This document shows positions 25,138-33,528 of a DNA stretch of 39,824 nucleotides, in pieces. Both the position numbers and the translations under genes were made by a program. The stretch covers positions 1-39,824 of the forward strand of contig JAGKTZ010000010.1 in assembly GCA_021153165.1 (NCBI GenBank). The letters run 5' to 3'. Positions within the stretch are counted from its first letter, which is position 1. The number at the start of each line of letters is the position of its first letter. Below the pieces are notes generated by a model. The model was not told the origin of the DNA, made no database searches, and worked only from the letters and a program-made list of their open reading frames with translations. The stretch comes from Prevotellaceae bacterium (GTDB taxonomy: Bacteria > Bacteroidota > Bacteroidia > Bacteroidales > Bacteroidaceae).

Positions 25138-25662
25138 ATGAAAAAGACACTCTTACTGCTCCTCGTGAGCCTATCAATAGGAGTCAGCACGCTATCTGCT
25201 CAATCTCAAGCGAAGTATGGAGTGATACACTACGACTCACTGCTCGTGGAAATGCCGGCTTATGTTAAAGCAAAAGCAGAACTGGCTGATCTCCGTGTGA
25301 AATATGAAAACGAAGCAGCCTATAATGACGCTACGTTTAAACGTATGTTTGCCGACTTTTTGCAGGGCCAAAAGGACTTTCCACAAAGCATCATGCTGAA
25401 GCGCCAACGCGATTTGCAAGAAGCCATGGAGAAGAGTTTGGCTTTCACTCAGGCCTGCGACAGTCTGCTCGCCGAAGCGGAGCGCGAACTCCTGGCGCCC
25501 GTCAAAGCACAATTGGACAGCGCTATCGTGGCAGTAGGCATGGAGCGCGGCTACGAATGCATCGTCAATCGCGCCGTGAGCAGCCACCCTTTCCTGCACC
25601 CTTCGTTGACAGAAGATGCTATGCCCTTCGTTCGCGAGAAACTTCTGGCGACAGAGCCTTAA
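25138..25662 (+). CDS. Skp/OmpH-family periplasmic chaperone
   Basis: A 174-residue exported protein with a Sec signal peptide (MKKTLLLLLVSLSIGVSTLSAQ, ending LSAQ), a short strand YGVIHYDSLLVEMPAY, a long charged helical hairpin (AKAELADLRVKYENEAAYND through EAMEKSLAFTQACDSLLAEAE) and a closing segment YECIVNRA. This is the Skp layout: a beta core with coiled-coil arms that hold unfolded outer-membrane proteins. In Bacteroidales, skp-like genes often precede murI, as here (26 bp apart). Sequence conservation within the family is low, so the call rests on architecture and context. Confidence 0.8.
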   Translation: MKKTLLLLLVSLSIGVSTLSAQSQAKYGVIHYDSLLVEMPAYVKAKAELADLRVKYENEAAYNDATFKRMFADFLQGQKDFPQSIMLKRQRDLQEAMEKSLAFTQACDSLLAEAERELLAPVKAQLDSAIVAVGMERGYECIVNRAVSSHPFLHPSLTEDAMPFVREKLLATEP

Positions 25663-25688
25663 TCCTACGAGCACCATAGTATCACTTA

Positions 25689-26552
25689 ATGCTTATGCAC
25701 CAAGACGAACTTAAAACTACAGGCCCCATCGGCGTATTCGACTCTGGTTATGGCGGCTTGACTATCCTGCGACAGATGCAAAAACTTCTGCCGCAGTATG
25801 ATTATCTATATCTGGGCGACAATGCTCGCGCACCCTATGGCTCGCACTCTTTCGAAGTGATCTACGAATACACATTGCAAGCGGTCGAAGCACTCTTTCA
25901 AATGGGTTGCCCGTTAGTTATCCTTGCCTGCAATACGGCTTCGGCAAAGGCACTGCGTAGCATTCAGCAAAACGACCTGCACCGCCTGGACCCCACCCGC
26001 CGTGTGCTGGGTGTGATACGCCCCACAGTCGAGACGGTGTGTGGCATCACGCAGAGCAAGCATGTGGGCGTGTTGGCTACGGTAGGCACGGTGAAGTCGG
26101 AGTCTTACAATATGGAGTTGCGGAAGTTGGACCCTGAAATCCAAGTGACGGGCCATGCCTGTCCTATCTGGGTGCCGCTGGTCGAGAATTTCGAATACGA
26201 TTCGCCCGGCGCCGACTATTTCGTGGAGAAGCGTATCAGCGAGATCATGGACAAGGATCCCGAGATAGACACACTGATCCTGGGGTGCACACACTACCCG
26301 TTGCTGCTCCACAAGATCGAAAAATATGTGCCACAAGGGGTGAAAATCGTATCGCAAGGCGAATATGTGTCCGAAAAGTTGGCAGACTACTTGTTGCGTC
26401 ACCCCGAAATGGAACAGCGCCTGAGCAAGGGCGGACAAGTGCAATATCTGACCACCGAAAGTGCTGATAAATTCCGCGAAAGCGCACGTTTGTTCATGAA
26501 CGATGCCGAGCTTTCGGCCGAGCGCATCTCACTTCCGTTTACTGAAAAATGA
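25689..26552 (+). CDS. murI: Glutamate racemase
   Basis: A 287-residue cytoplasmic enzyme that interconverts L- and D-glutamate for peptidoglycan. Catalytic cysteines are Cys81 (ACNTASA) and Cys200 (GCTHYPLL). The N-terminal substrate motif is GVFDSGYGGLT and the loop LGDNARAPYG follows. Start could be ATG 25689 or 25695; both leave the domain intact. It probably shares the promoter at 25069. The stop codon abuts copy 5 of the 21-nt element. Confidence 0.95.
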   Translation: MLMHQDELKTTGPIGVFDSGYGGLTILRQMQKLLPQYDYLYLGDNARAPYGSHSFEVIYEYTLQAVEALFQMGCPLVILACNTASAKALRSIQQNDLHRLDPTRRVLGVIRPTVETVCGITQSKHVGVLATVGTVKSESYNMELRKLDPEIQVTGHACPIWVPLVENFEYDSPGADYFVEKRISEIMDKDPEIDTLILGCTHYPLLLHKIEKYVPQGVKIVSQGEYVSEKLADYLLRHPEMEQRLSKGGQVQYLTTESADKFRESARLFMNDAELSAERISLPFTEK

Positions 26553-26665
26553 GGTGCTAAAAAAAAGTCAAGACCTTGTGAAAAAAAACCTTGACCTTTT
26601 TTAAAAAAAGTCTAACCTTTTTCAAAAAACATTAGACTTTTTTTTCGGGCAGTCCTCGCGAAGTT
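26553..26665. repeat. 21-nt periodic intergenic element, copy 5
   Basis: It starts one base after the murI stop with GGTGCTAAAAAAA. The cores GACC 26572, GACC 26593, AACC 26614 and GACT 26635 are exactly 21 apart. Bases 26593-26644 (52 bp) are identical to 35109-35160. The right side carries TCCTCGCGAAGTTTT, related to the module beside copies 3, 6 and 7. Confidence 0.85.
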
Positions 26666-26732
26666 TTTTCGCCGCTTTTCTGCGCCGATTTTTGACTAAA
26701 CGATCCATGTAAAAATCCTTTCATTTTTCCAC

Positions 26733-27782
26733 ATGTCCAACACAAAAACTCCATCAGTCTTGATCACCGGCGCCAGCGGTTTCGTTGGCAGTTTCATCGT
26801 GCAGAGCGCGTTGGAACAAGGCTTTGAAGTGTGGGCAGCAGTCCGCAAGGGCAGTTCACGCGATTACCTGAAGGACCCACGCATCCACTTCTTCTACCTC
26901 GATCTGAGTTCTGACGAGCGACTAGAAGAAGCCTTGGAAGAGCACCGCCAATACTATGGTGCCTGGGACTATGTAATCCATGCTGCCGGCGCTACCAAGT
27001 GTCGCACTAAGTCCGACTTCTATCGCATCAACACAGATGGCACGCTGCGCCTGGCCCGCCTGCTGGTCAAGACAGCTTGTCTCGGCGGCAGATTCGTCTT
27101 CATCAGTTCGCTCAGCATCATGGGTGCTATTCGCGAAAAGGGAACTCGACGACAGGACAGCCCTTGGCAATACCAGCCTATCCTGGATACCGACGCGCCC
27201 GAGCCGAATACGGTCTACGGCAAATCGAAGTGGGAAGCCGAACAGGGACTGCGCGACATCAAAGGCTTGGATTATGTAATCCTAAGACCGACGGGCGTCT
27301 ACGGTCCCAGGGACAAGGACTACTTCCTCATGACCAAGAGCATCGCACAACACGTTGACTTCGCCGTGGGTTACCGCCGCCAGGAAATCACCTTCATCTA
27401 CGTGCAAGACCTGGCCGAAGCCGCTATCAGTGCTCTGACCAAGGGCGAAAAGGGTAAAGCCTACTTCCTGACAGACGGCGAAGTGTATACCAGCCGCACC
27501 TTCTCCGACCTACTGCAAAAAGAGATGGGCGTGCGCCGCGTACTCCACATCACAGCACCCGTCTTCGTATTGTATGTAGTCAGCGCTATAGCCGAAACCT
27601 TCGCCGCATGGCGGAAAAAGAGTTCGACACTCAACACCGACAAATACAGAATAATGAAACAACGCAACTGGCAGTGCGATATATCCGCCGCCCAGCGCGA
27701 TCTGGGTTTCGCACCAAAGTTCAACCTCAAGCGAGGTGTGCGAGCAACCGTTGCGTGGTATAAAAAAGAAAAATGGATCTAA
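26733..27782 (+). CDS. Extended short-chain dehydrogenase/epimerase (SDR), possibly a sphingolipid reductase
   Basis: A 349-residue NAD(P)-dependent enzyme. The nucleotide motif is GASGFVG (13-19); the catalytic pair is Tyr162 and Lys166 (VYGKSK) with Ser126/Ser127 in FISSLS. It is the NAD-dependent epimerase/3-beta-HSD-like type. C-terminal basic and aromatic residues (ATVAWYKKEKWI) suggest membrane association. The next gene, a PAP2 membrane enzyme, overlaps by 10 bp, so the two are translationally coupled. In Bacteroides thetaiotaomicron an SDR of this general type (BT_0972) has been reported as a 3-ketosphinganine reductase; equivalence here is my inference and needs alignment. A nucleotide-sugar or steroid-type substrate is also possible. 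Confidence 0.8.
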   Translation: MSNTKTPSVLITGASGFVGSFIVQSALEQGFEVWAAVRKGSSRDYLKDPRIHFFYLDLSSDERLEEALEEHRQYYGAWDYVIHAAGATKCRTKSDFYRINTDGTLRLARLLVKTACLGGRFVFISSLSIMGAIREKGTRRQDSPWQYQPILDTDAPEPNTVYGKSKWEAEQGLRDIKGLDYVILRPTGVYGPRDKDYFLMTKSIAQHVDFAVGYRRQEITFIYVQDLAEAAISALTKGEKGKAYFLTDGEVYTSRTFSDLLQKEMGVRRVLHITAPVFVLYVVSAIAETFAAWRKKSSTLNTDKYRIMKQRNWQCDISAAQRDLGFAPKFNLKRGVRATVAWYKKEKWI

Positions 27783-28744
27783 AACCACTATCACCTATCA
27801 ATCACAACAAGGGCATACTTGGTGTCGAGTGGGCAACGTTTGCCTACATCCTCTTCACCACGATTTTGATCTTTGTCTACGGCAACAAACTTTCTGCGCC
27901 TTACGAGATGCTGCACCACCGCACCTATATTATATTAGGTGTAGCCTTGTGCATCGCCCTCTACCGCTGGCGCCCCTGTTGGTTGACCCTGCTCATACGC
28001 CGTCTGTACCCGATGTTTCTGCTCAACTTCTGGTATCCCGAGACCTACGAGTTCTGCCGTCTGTACCCCTATCTGGACCATATCTTCGCCGGCGCCGACC
28101 AACAACTCTTTGGCATGCAGCCCGCATTGCTATTCAGCCGGAACTTCTCCTCGACTCTGTGGAGCGAACTCTTTCACTTGGGCTATTTTGCCTACTATCC
28201 GATGATATTCTTCGTCGTATTGTCGCCCCTGGCCAACTGCCCCGAGCGCTTTGACCGCACCGCCTTCGTCGTACTCGCCTCCTTTTTGATCTACTACGGC
28301 GTCTATTTGTTCCTGCCCGTTGGTGGACCACAATACTACTTCTGCGCCATCGGCGAGACCCAGGCTGCGGCGGGCGTATTCCCCGACATGGGGCACTATC
28401 TCGCCTCGCACACCGAAATGCGTCCCTCGCCCGGTAGCGAAGGTCTGTTCCGCAGCCTCGTCATCGGCGCACAGACCGCAGGCGAACGCCCCACGGCGGC
28501 ATTCCCCTCGTCGCACGTCGGCATTGCTACGATATTGATATTCCTACTCTGGAGGAATCGTCGCCGACACATACTCTACATGGCACCATTCTACATACTG
28601 TTGTGCGGCGCCACCGTCTATATCGAAGCACACTACTTGGTCGACGTACTGGCCGGCTGGGTGAGCTCAGTTCTGGTATTCCTCGTCACCACACGCCTGT
28701 ATGATTTTATCAACAAGCACGGCTGGGTGATGCGAAATGTATAA
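27773..28744 (+). CDS. PAP2-superfamily membrane lipid phosphatase/phosphotransferase
   Basis: A 323-residue protein with about six membrane segments. The PAP2 signature is seen as FPSSH (Ser246, Ser247, His248) and AHYLVDV (His287, Asp291). The Arg normally six residues before the second His (SRxxxxxH) is Thr281 here, giving VYIEAHYLVDV, closer to AUR1/sphingomyelin-synthase-type enzymes, which transfer a phospho-head group to ceramide, than to ordinary phosphatases. It starts within the upstream SDR gene (10-bp overlap), so the pair probably acts in one lipid pathway. The peptidase gene follows after 36 bp. The reaction is not fixed by sequence alone. Confidence 0.75.
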   Translation: MDLKPLSPINHNKGILGVEWATFAYILFTTILIFVYGNKLSAPYEMLHHRTYIILGVALCIALYRWRPCWLTLLIRRLYPMFLLNFWYPETYEFCRLYPYLDHIFAGADQQLFGMQPALLFSRNFSSTLWSELFHLGYFAYYPMIFFVVLSPLANCPERFDRTAFVVLASFLIYYGVYLFLPVGGPQYYFCAIGETQAAAGVFPDMGHYLASHTEMRPSPGSEGLFRSLVIGAQTAGERPTAAFPSSHVGIATILIFLLWRNRRRHILYMAPFYILLCGATVYIEAHYLVDVLAGWVSSVLVFLVTTRLYDFINKHGWVMRNV

Positions 28745-28780
28745 TTCTTGTTTCGACAATAAATACTTAACATAAAAAAT

Positions 28781-30178
28781 ATGAAAAAAATCTTTCTGAC
28801 CCTATTACTCGCTGCTCCAGCCCTCACGCTATCGGCACAAGTGGGCAAGGGCGGCATCACGCCCGAAATGCTTGAGAAGATCAAGTCTGAGCAACCCAAC
28901 TCTGCAGCAGACCGTGCACTGCGCACAGCCCTAGCTGGCACGTCGATCAACCAACTGGCTAAGAACCCCAACAATCCCGCTTCGAGCGACACTTACTTCT
29001 CGCACAGCGTACCCTCAAAGGGCATCACCGATCAGCAGTCTTCTGGTCGCTGCTGGTTGTTCACTGGTATGAATGTGATGCGTGCTAAGATGATCAAGAA
29101 ATATAATCTTGGCGCCTTCCAATTCTCGCAATCCTACTCGTTCTTCTACGACCAATTGGAGAAGTCTAATCTCTTTCTGCAAGCGGTAATCGACAACGCC
29201 AAGAAGCCTACGGACGACAAGTTGGTGGAATGGTTGTTCAAGAATCCACTGAGCGACGGCGGCACCTTCTGTGGTGTGCAGGATGTGATGATGAAATACG
29301 GCGCAGTGCCTGCCGAGGTAATGCCCGAATCATACAATGCCAACAACACCTCGCGCATGTCATCTATCATCGCACTGAAGCTGCGCGAATATGGTCTGGC
29401 GCTCCGTCAAGGTGCTGCAAAGGGACAAAAACCCGCCGTTCTCGAAAAGCGCAAAGTAGAGATGCTCGGCACTATCTATCGCATCCTAAGCACTTGCCTG
29501 GGCGAACCTCCTACTACCTTCAAATGGACAATGAAGGATGCCAAAGGCCGTCCCATTTCGACCAAGGAATATACCCCTAAATCGTTCTATGAAGAATACG
29601 TGGGCGAGGATTTGAAAAACAACTACGTGATGTTGATGAATGACCCCTCGCGCCCCTATCACCGCACCTACACCATCGACATGGACCGCCACTCGTACGA
29701 CGGCGCACAATGGACCTACTTGAACCTGCCTATCGAGGAAATCAAACCCCTCGCTATCGCGTCGATCAAGGACAGCACGATGATGTATTTCAGTTGCGAC
29801 GTGGGCAAATTCTACGATAGCAAGACTGGCGTATTGAGCACCGAAAACTTCGACTACGCTACCCTGTTCGACACAGACTTCCCCATGGACAAGGCAGACC
29901 GTATCCGCACATTTGCTTCTGCTTCAAGCCACGCTATGACACTGATGGCTGTGGATCTGGATGCTGAAGGTAAGCCCACAAAGTGGAAGGTAGAAAACTC
30001 TTGGGGGCCCAACAGCGGCGTAGCAGGTCACTTGATCATGACAGACAAATGGTTTGACGAATATATGTTCCGTGTTGTGATCGAAAAGCGCTTCGTGCCC
30101 GAAAAGCTACTGAAACTCTACAACCACGAACCAACACGTCTGCCCGCTTGGGACCCACTCTTCTCTGAAGATAAGTAA
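28781..30178 (+). CDS. Exported C1-family peptidase, bleomycin hydrolase/PepC-like
   Basis: A 465-residue papain-fold aminopeptidase. The catalytic triad is visible: Cys91 in QQSSGRCWLF, His384 in ASSHAMTLM and Asn406 in VENSWG, with the oxyanion Gln in DQQSSG. Other C1B features are QFSQSYSFFYDQLEK and the insert FKNPLSDGGTFCGVQD. A signal peptide (MKKIFLTLLLAAPALTLSAQ) places it in the periplasm or at the surface, unlike the cytoplasmic PepC/bleomycin hydrolases of other bacteria; signal-bearing versions are common in Bacteroidales. A strong terminator follows at 30219. Confidence 0.93.
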   Translation: MKKIFLTLLLAAPALTLSAQVGKGGITPEMLEKIKSEQPNSAADRALRTALAGTSINQLAKNPNNPASSDTYFSHSVPSKGITDQQSSGRCWLFTGMNVMRAKMIKKYNLGAFQFSQSYSFFYDQLEKSNLFLQAVIDNAKKPTDDKLVEWLFKNPLSDGGTFCGVQDVMMKYGAVPAEVMPESYNANNTSRMSSIIALKLREYGLALRQGAAKGQKPAVLEKRKVEMLGTIYRILSTCLGEPPTTFKWTMKDAKGRPISTKEYTPKSFYEEYVGEDLKNNYVMLMNDPSRPYHRTYTIDMDRHSYDGAQWTYLNLPIEEIKPLAIASIKDSTMMYFSCDVGKFYDSKTGVLSTENFDYATLFDTDFPMDKADRIRTFASASSHAMTLMAVDLDAEGKPTKWKVENSWGPNSGVAGHLIMTDKWFDEYMFRVVIEKRFVPEKLLKLYNHEPTRLPAWDPLFSEDK

Positions 30179-30218
30179 TATCGGATGATATTCAGCTGAT
30201 TTAGCAATATAACATTGC

Positions 30219-30251
30219 CGCCAATTGCACCCCGCAGTTGGCGTTTTTTTT
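30219..30251 (+). terminator. Terminator of the C1 peptidase gene
   Basis: CGCCAATTG (30219-30227) pairs with CAGTTGGCG (30235-30243), nine pairs with one G-U, followed by eight T. Confidence 0.88.
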
Positions 30252-30269
30252 GCGTCATTTTGGGGCGCG

Positions 30270-30352
30270 AAAAAAAGGTTAGACTTTTTTAAAAAAAACT
30301 TAGACCTTTTTTCAACGAGACGTCGCGAAATTTTCACAAGGTCTAACTTTGT
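30270..30352. repeat. 21-nt periodic intergenic element, copy 6
   Basis: GACT at 30282 and GACC at 30303 are 21 apart. Bases 30302-30333 are identical (32 bp) to 16203-16234 in copy 3, including the CGAGACGTCGCG module. TTAGACCTT pairs with AAGGTCTAA downstream, giving a hairpin with the same loop module. Confidence 0.82.
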
Positions 30353-30536
30353 AAAAACAGGGGTAAATCGAATAGAGAAAACAGCACATTGCGGCAAGAA
30401 ACTATGGCGTAATTTGCACCTCAATGAAGGTCTGCTAAGCTGAAATAGTAGGGAGAACAGCAACCAGAGAAGAAAAGAATTTTAAAAAAAATGCATTATT
30501 TTTTCAAGAAAAGCCACAATTAACGACAACCTTTTG

Positions 30537-30544
30537 TAACTTTG
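30537..30544 (+). promoter_or_regulatory. -7 box of the ftsX operon
   Basis: TAACTTTG matches the -7 consensus, 62 bp ahead of the ftsX ATG. No TTG stands at the standard -33 position. Confidence 0.5.
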
Positions 30545-30606
30545 TACGAATTTAGGTGGAATGTACACCTTTCCCTTGATAAAAATTATAAAAGCTTACT
30601 ATAATT

Positions 30607-31479
30607 ATGGCGAAAAAGAAGAAAAGAAATGGTGGTAGTTACAATGTCATCACAACATGTATCAGTACAACTTTAGTACTTATATTGCTAGGTGCGGCAA
30701 TATTCTTCGTCACCATGGCACGTAACTTTAGCAATCAAGTACGTTCCGAAATGCCCATAGCAGTACTTCTGAAAGACAGCATCCCTGCCCAAACACTAAA
30801 ATCATTACAAGCAGAGCTTAAAGCGAAACCTTATGTGCAAGAAATAAAATATATTTCTAAAGAAGAGGGAGCTAAGGAAATCTATGCCAGTATGGATTTG
30901 AATCCTGGCGAATTTATCTCTGACAACCCCATCTTAGCAGAACTGGAATTGCGCTTGAAGGGCGAGTATACCACAAAAGATTTTATCAACAAGATTACTC
31001 CCGAAATCAAGAAGAATCCCTATGTTGCGGACGTGCACTATCCTATTGAGGAAATTGATAATTTGAATTATTTGATTCCTATCATTGGTACGATTTTGCT
31101 GAGCGTAGCTGGACTTTTGGCCTTTATTACTTTTGCTTTAATCCACAACACTATGCGCATGAGTATCTATTCGCGACGTTTCTTGATTCATTCGATGCGT
31201 TTGGTCGGAGCACGTTGGAGCTTCATCCGTCGTCCATTTATGAAACAAGCATTTGGCATTGGTTTTATCTCGGCAACATTGGCCAATGGTGCACTTTATG
31301 CGGGCATTTGGTACTTGTCACAAACCGATTCATACATGGCGCAATTGCTGACCAACGAAGTGACCATATTTACTATGGGCAGCGTGCTCGTATGTGGCCT
31401 GGTGTTGACACTGCTGTGCGCATTCTTCTCGGTCAATCACTACCTGCGTATGCGCAGCAACGACCTTTTCTTAAAATAA
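30607..31479 (+). CDS. ftsX: Cell-division protein FtsX
   Basis: A 290-residue permease-like inner-membrane protein that works with the ATPase FtsE to control peptidoglycan hydrolases at the septum. Layout: basic N-terminus (MAKKKKRNGG), first membrane helix (residues 20-36, TLVLILLGAAIFFV), a periplasmic domain with the FtsX pattern (AVLLKDSI, VQEIKYISKEEGAKE, NPYVADVHYP), then three helices, the cytoplasmic loop RLVGARWSFIRRPFMKQA and the last helix. It heads the conserved Bacteroidota run ftsX-DUF3098-uppP-truB-queA-folK; ftsE is not nearby, as is usual in this phylum. Confidence 0.93.
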   Translation: MAKKKKRNGGSYNVITTCISTTLVLILLGAAIFFVTMARNFSNQVRSEMPIAVLLKDSIPAQTLKSLQAELKAKPYVQEIKYISKEEGAKEIYASMDLNPGEFISDNPILAELELRLKGEYTTKDFINKITPEIKKNPYVADVHYPIEEIDNLNYLIPIIGTILLSVAGLLAFITFALIHNTMRMSIYSRRFLIHSMRLVGARWSFIRRPFMKQAFGIGFISATLANGALYAGIWYLSQTDSYMAQLLTNEVTIFTMGSVLVCGLVLTLLCAFFSVNHYLRMRSNDLFLK

Positions 31480-31512
31480 TAGATAATAACCCCTTTACAT
31501 TTCATATCAATC

Positions 31513-31776
31513 ATGAAACAAAAACGAGTTTTCGCATTTGACAAGATGAATTTCATCCTCCTGGCTGTAGGTATGGCCATTGTCATTCTGGGACTGATTC
31601 TGATGTCTGGCAGCGGTACTACTGAGACTGAGTTTAATCCCGAAATCTTTAGCGCACGTCGCATCAAGGTAGCCCCCGTGGTGTGCTTCTTTGGCTATTT
31701 ATTTATTGCGTATGCTATCATTCGCAAACCAAAAGACAAGGGCGAGAATACAACAGATGTCGTAGAAAAACAATAA
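31513..31776 (+). CDS. DUF3098-family small membrane protein
   Basis: An 87-residue protein with two membrane helices (FILLAVGMAIVILGLILMSG and VVCFFGYLFIAYAII) joined by a polar loop (EFNPEIFSARRIKVAP). The FDKMNF start, the NPEIFSARRI loop and its place between ftsX and uppP match DUF3098, a Bacteroidota-specific family. Function unknown; strict synteny suggests a link to division or envelope synthesis. Confidence 0.85.
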   Translation: MKQKRVFAFDKMNFILLAVGMAIVILGLILMSGSGTTETEFNPEIFSARRIKVAPVVCFFGYLFIAYAIIRKPKDKGENTTDVVEKQ

Positions 31777-31789
31777 AACTTAGCGTAAC

Positions 31790-32635
31790 ATGACTTGGTT
31801 AGAAACCGTAATTATCGCCATCGTCGAGGGATTGACCGAATTCCTGCCCGTATCATCCACTGGCCACATGATCATCACCCAGGGTTTGTTGGGCGTAGAG
31901 AGCACAGACTTTGTCAAAGCCTTCACCTTTATTATACAGTTCGGCGCCATTCTCTCCGTATTGGTACTCTACTGGAAACGCTTCTTTCAGTTGAACAACA
32001 CACCAGCCCCCGAGGGCGCAAATGCCGTGGGACGCTTGCTGCACAAGTTCGACTTCTATTGGAAACTCTTCATCGCCTTCGTACCCGCCGCCGTATTCGG
32101 CCTACTCTTCAGCGACGCCATCGACGCTATGCTCGAGAGCGTGACCGTAGTAGCAGTGATGCTGGTCGTAGGTGGTATCTTTATGCTCTTCAGCGACCGC
32201 CTGTTCAACAAGGGCAGTGAGCAAACCGAAATGACACCTAAGCGTTCGTTCATGATTGGTTTGTTTCAGTGCATCTCGATGATACCTGGTGTGTCGCGCT
32301 CAATGGCTACGATCATCGGTGGTATGTCTCAGGGCCTCACACGTAAGGCTGCGGCAGAATTTTCCTTCTTCCTGGCCGTACCAACTATGTTTGGCGCTAC
32401 AGTTTACAAGATGTACAAACTCCTTTCGACTGGCGGCACAGCACTGATCATGGACAATCTGAGCACGCTGATTATTGGCAACGTCGTAGCCTTTATCGTA
32501 GCGATGCTGGCGATTAAGTTCTTCATCAACTTTGTCTCAAAGTATGGCTTCGTAGCCTTTGGTTGGTACCGCATCATCGCAGGTGGTTTGATCTTGGTCT
32601 TGATGCTTTGCGGCATTAAGTTGGAAATCATGTAA
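31790..32635 (+). CDS. uppP: Undecaprenyl-diphosphatase
   Basis: A 281-residue inner-membrane enzyme (BacA family) that dephosphorylates undecaprenyl diphosphate so the carrier can be reused in peptidoglycan and polysaccharide synthesis. The first signature is VEGLTEFLPVSSTGHMII; the second is PGVSRSMATIIGG, containing the catalytic-region Ser-Arg. About eight hydrophobic segments are seen. It lies 13 bp after DUF3098, clearly in the same operon. Confidence 0.96.
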   Translation: MTWLETVIIAIVEGLTEFLPVSSTGHMIITQGLLGVESTDFVKAFTFIIQFGAILSVLVLYWKRFFQLNNTPAPEGANAVGRLLHKFDFYWKLFIAFVPAAVFGLLFSDAIDAMLESVTVVAVMLVVGGIFMLFSDRLFNKGSEQTEMTPKRSFMIGLFQCISMIPGVSRSMATIIGGMSQGLTRKAAAEFSFFLAVPTMFGATVYKMYKLLSTGGTALIMDNLSTLIIGNVVAFIVAMLAIKFFINFVSKYGFVAFGWYRIIAGGLILVLMLCGIKLEIM

Positions 32636-32667
32636 AGCCCCTATCCTCGTACAAAAATAGATTCACG

Positions 32668-33387
32668 ATGAATTTTCTGGACGGACAGATTTTGACTTTT
32701 GACAAGGCCTATGGCATCACTTCCTTTGGCCTGGTGGCAAAGGTGCGTTGGCTCATCACACAAAAGATGCGTGGACGTAAAATCAAAGTAGGCCATGCAG
32801 GCACATTGGACCCCCTGGCTACCGGCGTGATGGTGATTTGTACAGGGCGCGCTACTAAGGATATCGAACGATTGCAAACGGGCGTGAAAGAATACGAAGC
32901 CACCTTGCAACTGGGTGCTACGACGCCAAGTTTTGACCTCGAACACGAAGTAGACGCCACCTACCCCACCGCACATATTACCCTCGAGGAAATCGAGCGC
33001 GTATTGCAGACTTTCGTAGGCGAAATCATGCAAGTGCCACCCGCCTTCTCGGCTTGCAAAGTGCAGGGCAAACGTGCCTACGACCTGGCGCGCAAAGGCG
33101 AAGACGTTGAACTACGTGCCAAACCCCTACGCATCGACGAAATCAGTCTGATCGCCCACGATCTGGAAAAGATGCAAATCACCATTCGCGTAGTCTGCTC
33201 GAAAGGAACCTACATTCGCGCTCTGGCTCGCGACATCGGCGAGGCACTCCACAGCGGAGCGCACCTGACAGCCCTACGCCGCACACGCGTCGGTGAATAC
33301 ACGATACAAGACTGTCTGACCCTGGAGCAATTTGAGTTTTGGTTGCAGCAAATCGAAGTTGAAACCGAACCCACACCTCGCACTTAG
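32668..33387 (+). CDS. truB: tRNA pseudouridine(55) synthase TruB
   Basis: A 239-residue enzyme that isomerises U55 in the T-loop of tRNAs. The catalytic Asp48 lies in HAGTLDPLATGV. Other TruB marks are KAYGITSF near the start, PPAFSACKVQGKRAYDLAR (core PPAFSACKVQG) and CSKGTYIRALARDIGE. It lacks a long C-terminal PUA extension, as in many Bacteroidota. It follows uppP by 32 bp. Confidence 0.96.
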   Translation: MNFLDGQILTFDKAYGITSFGLVAKVRWLITQKMRGRKIKVGHAGTLDPLATGVMVICTGRATKDIERLQTGVKEYEATLQLGATTPSFDLEHEVDATYPTAHITLEEIERVLQTFVGEIMQVPPAFSACKVQGKRAYDLARKGEDVELRAKPLRIDEISLIAHDLEKMQITIRVVCSKGTYIRALARDIGEALHSGAHLTALRRTRVGEYTIQDCLTLEQFEFWLQQIEVETEPTPRT

Positions 33388-33396
33388 TGCACATTT

Positions 33397-33404
33397 TATC
33401 TTTG
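33397..33404 (+). promoter_or_regulatory. Possible internal -7 box ahead of queA
   Basis: TATCTTTG fits TAnnTTTG in the 141-bp gap between truB and queA. No -33 partner is visible, so an internal promoter is only possible. Confidence 0.3.
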
Positions 33405-33528
33405 CCAATGCGCAGAGAGGGTTGTCTGTTGCAGTCTACACTTTGTGCCTTACACACGAACCAAGACCTGCTCACACCCACACCTTATTATATATATTAT
33501 ACCCGACAATCAGAAAAAAATATACGAT

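Larger units (their letters stand above)
30179..30606. other. Intergenic region between C1 peptidase and ftsX (428 bp)
   Basis: It contains the terminator (30219-30251), copy 6 of the 21-nt element (30270-30352) and an ftsX -7 box (30537-30544). Bases 30353-30530 show no gene or motif I recognise. Confidence 0.7.

Noticed and set aside
26553..26665. CRISPR-like regular repeats
   Set aside because: The period is 21 nt with no unique spacers, no 23-40 nt direct repeats of constant sequence, and no cas genes nearby.
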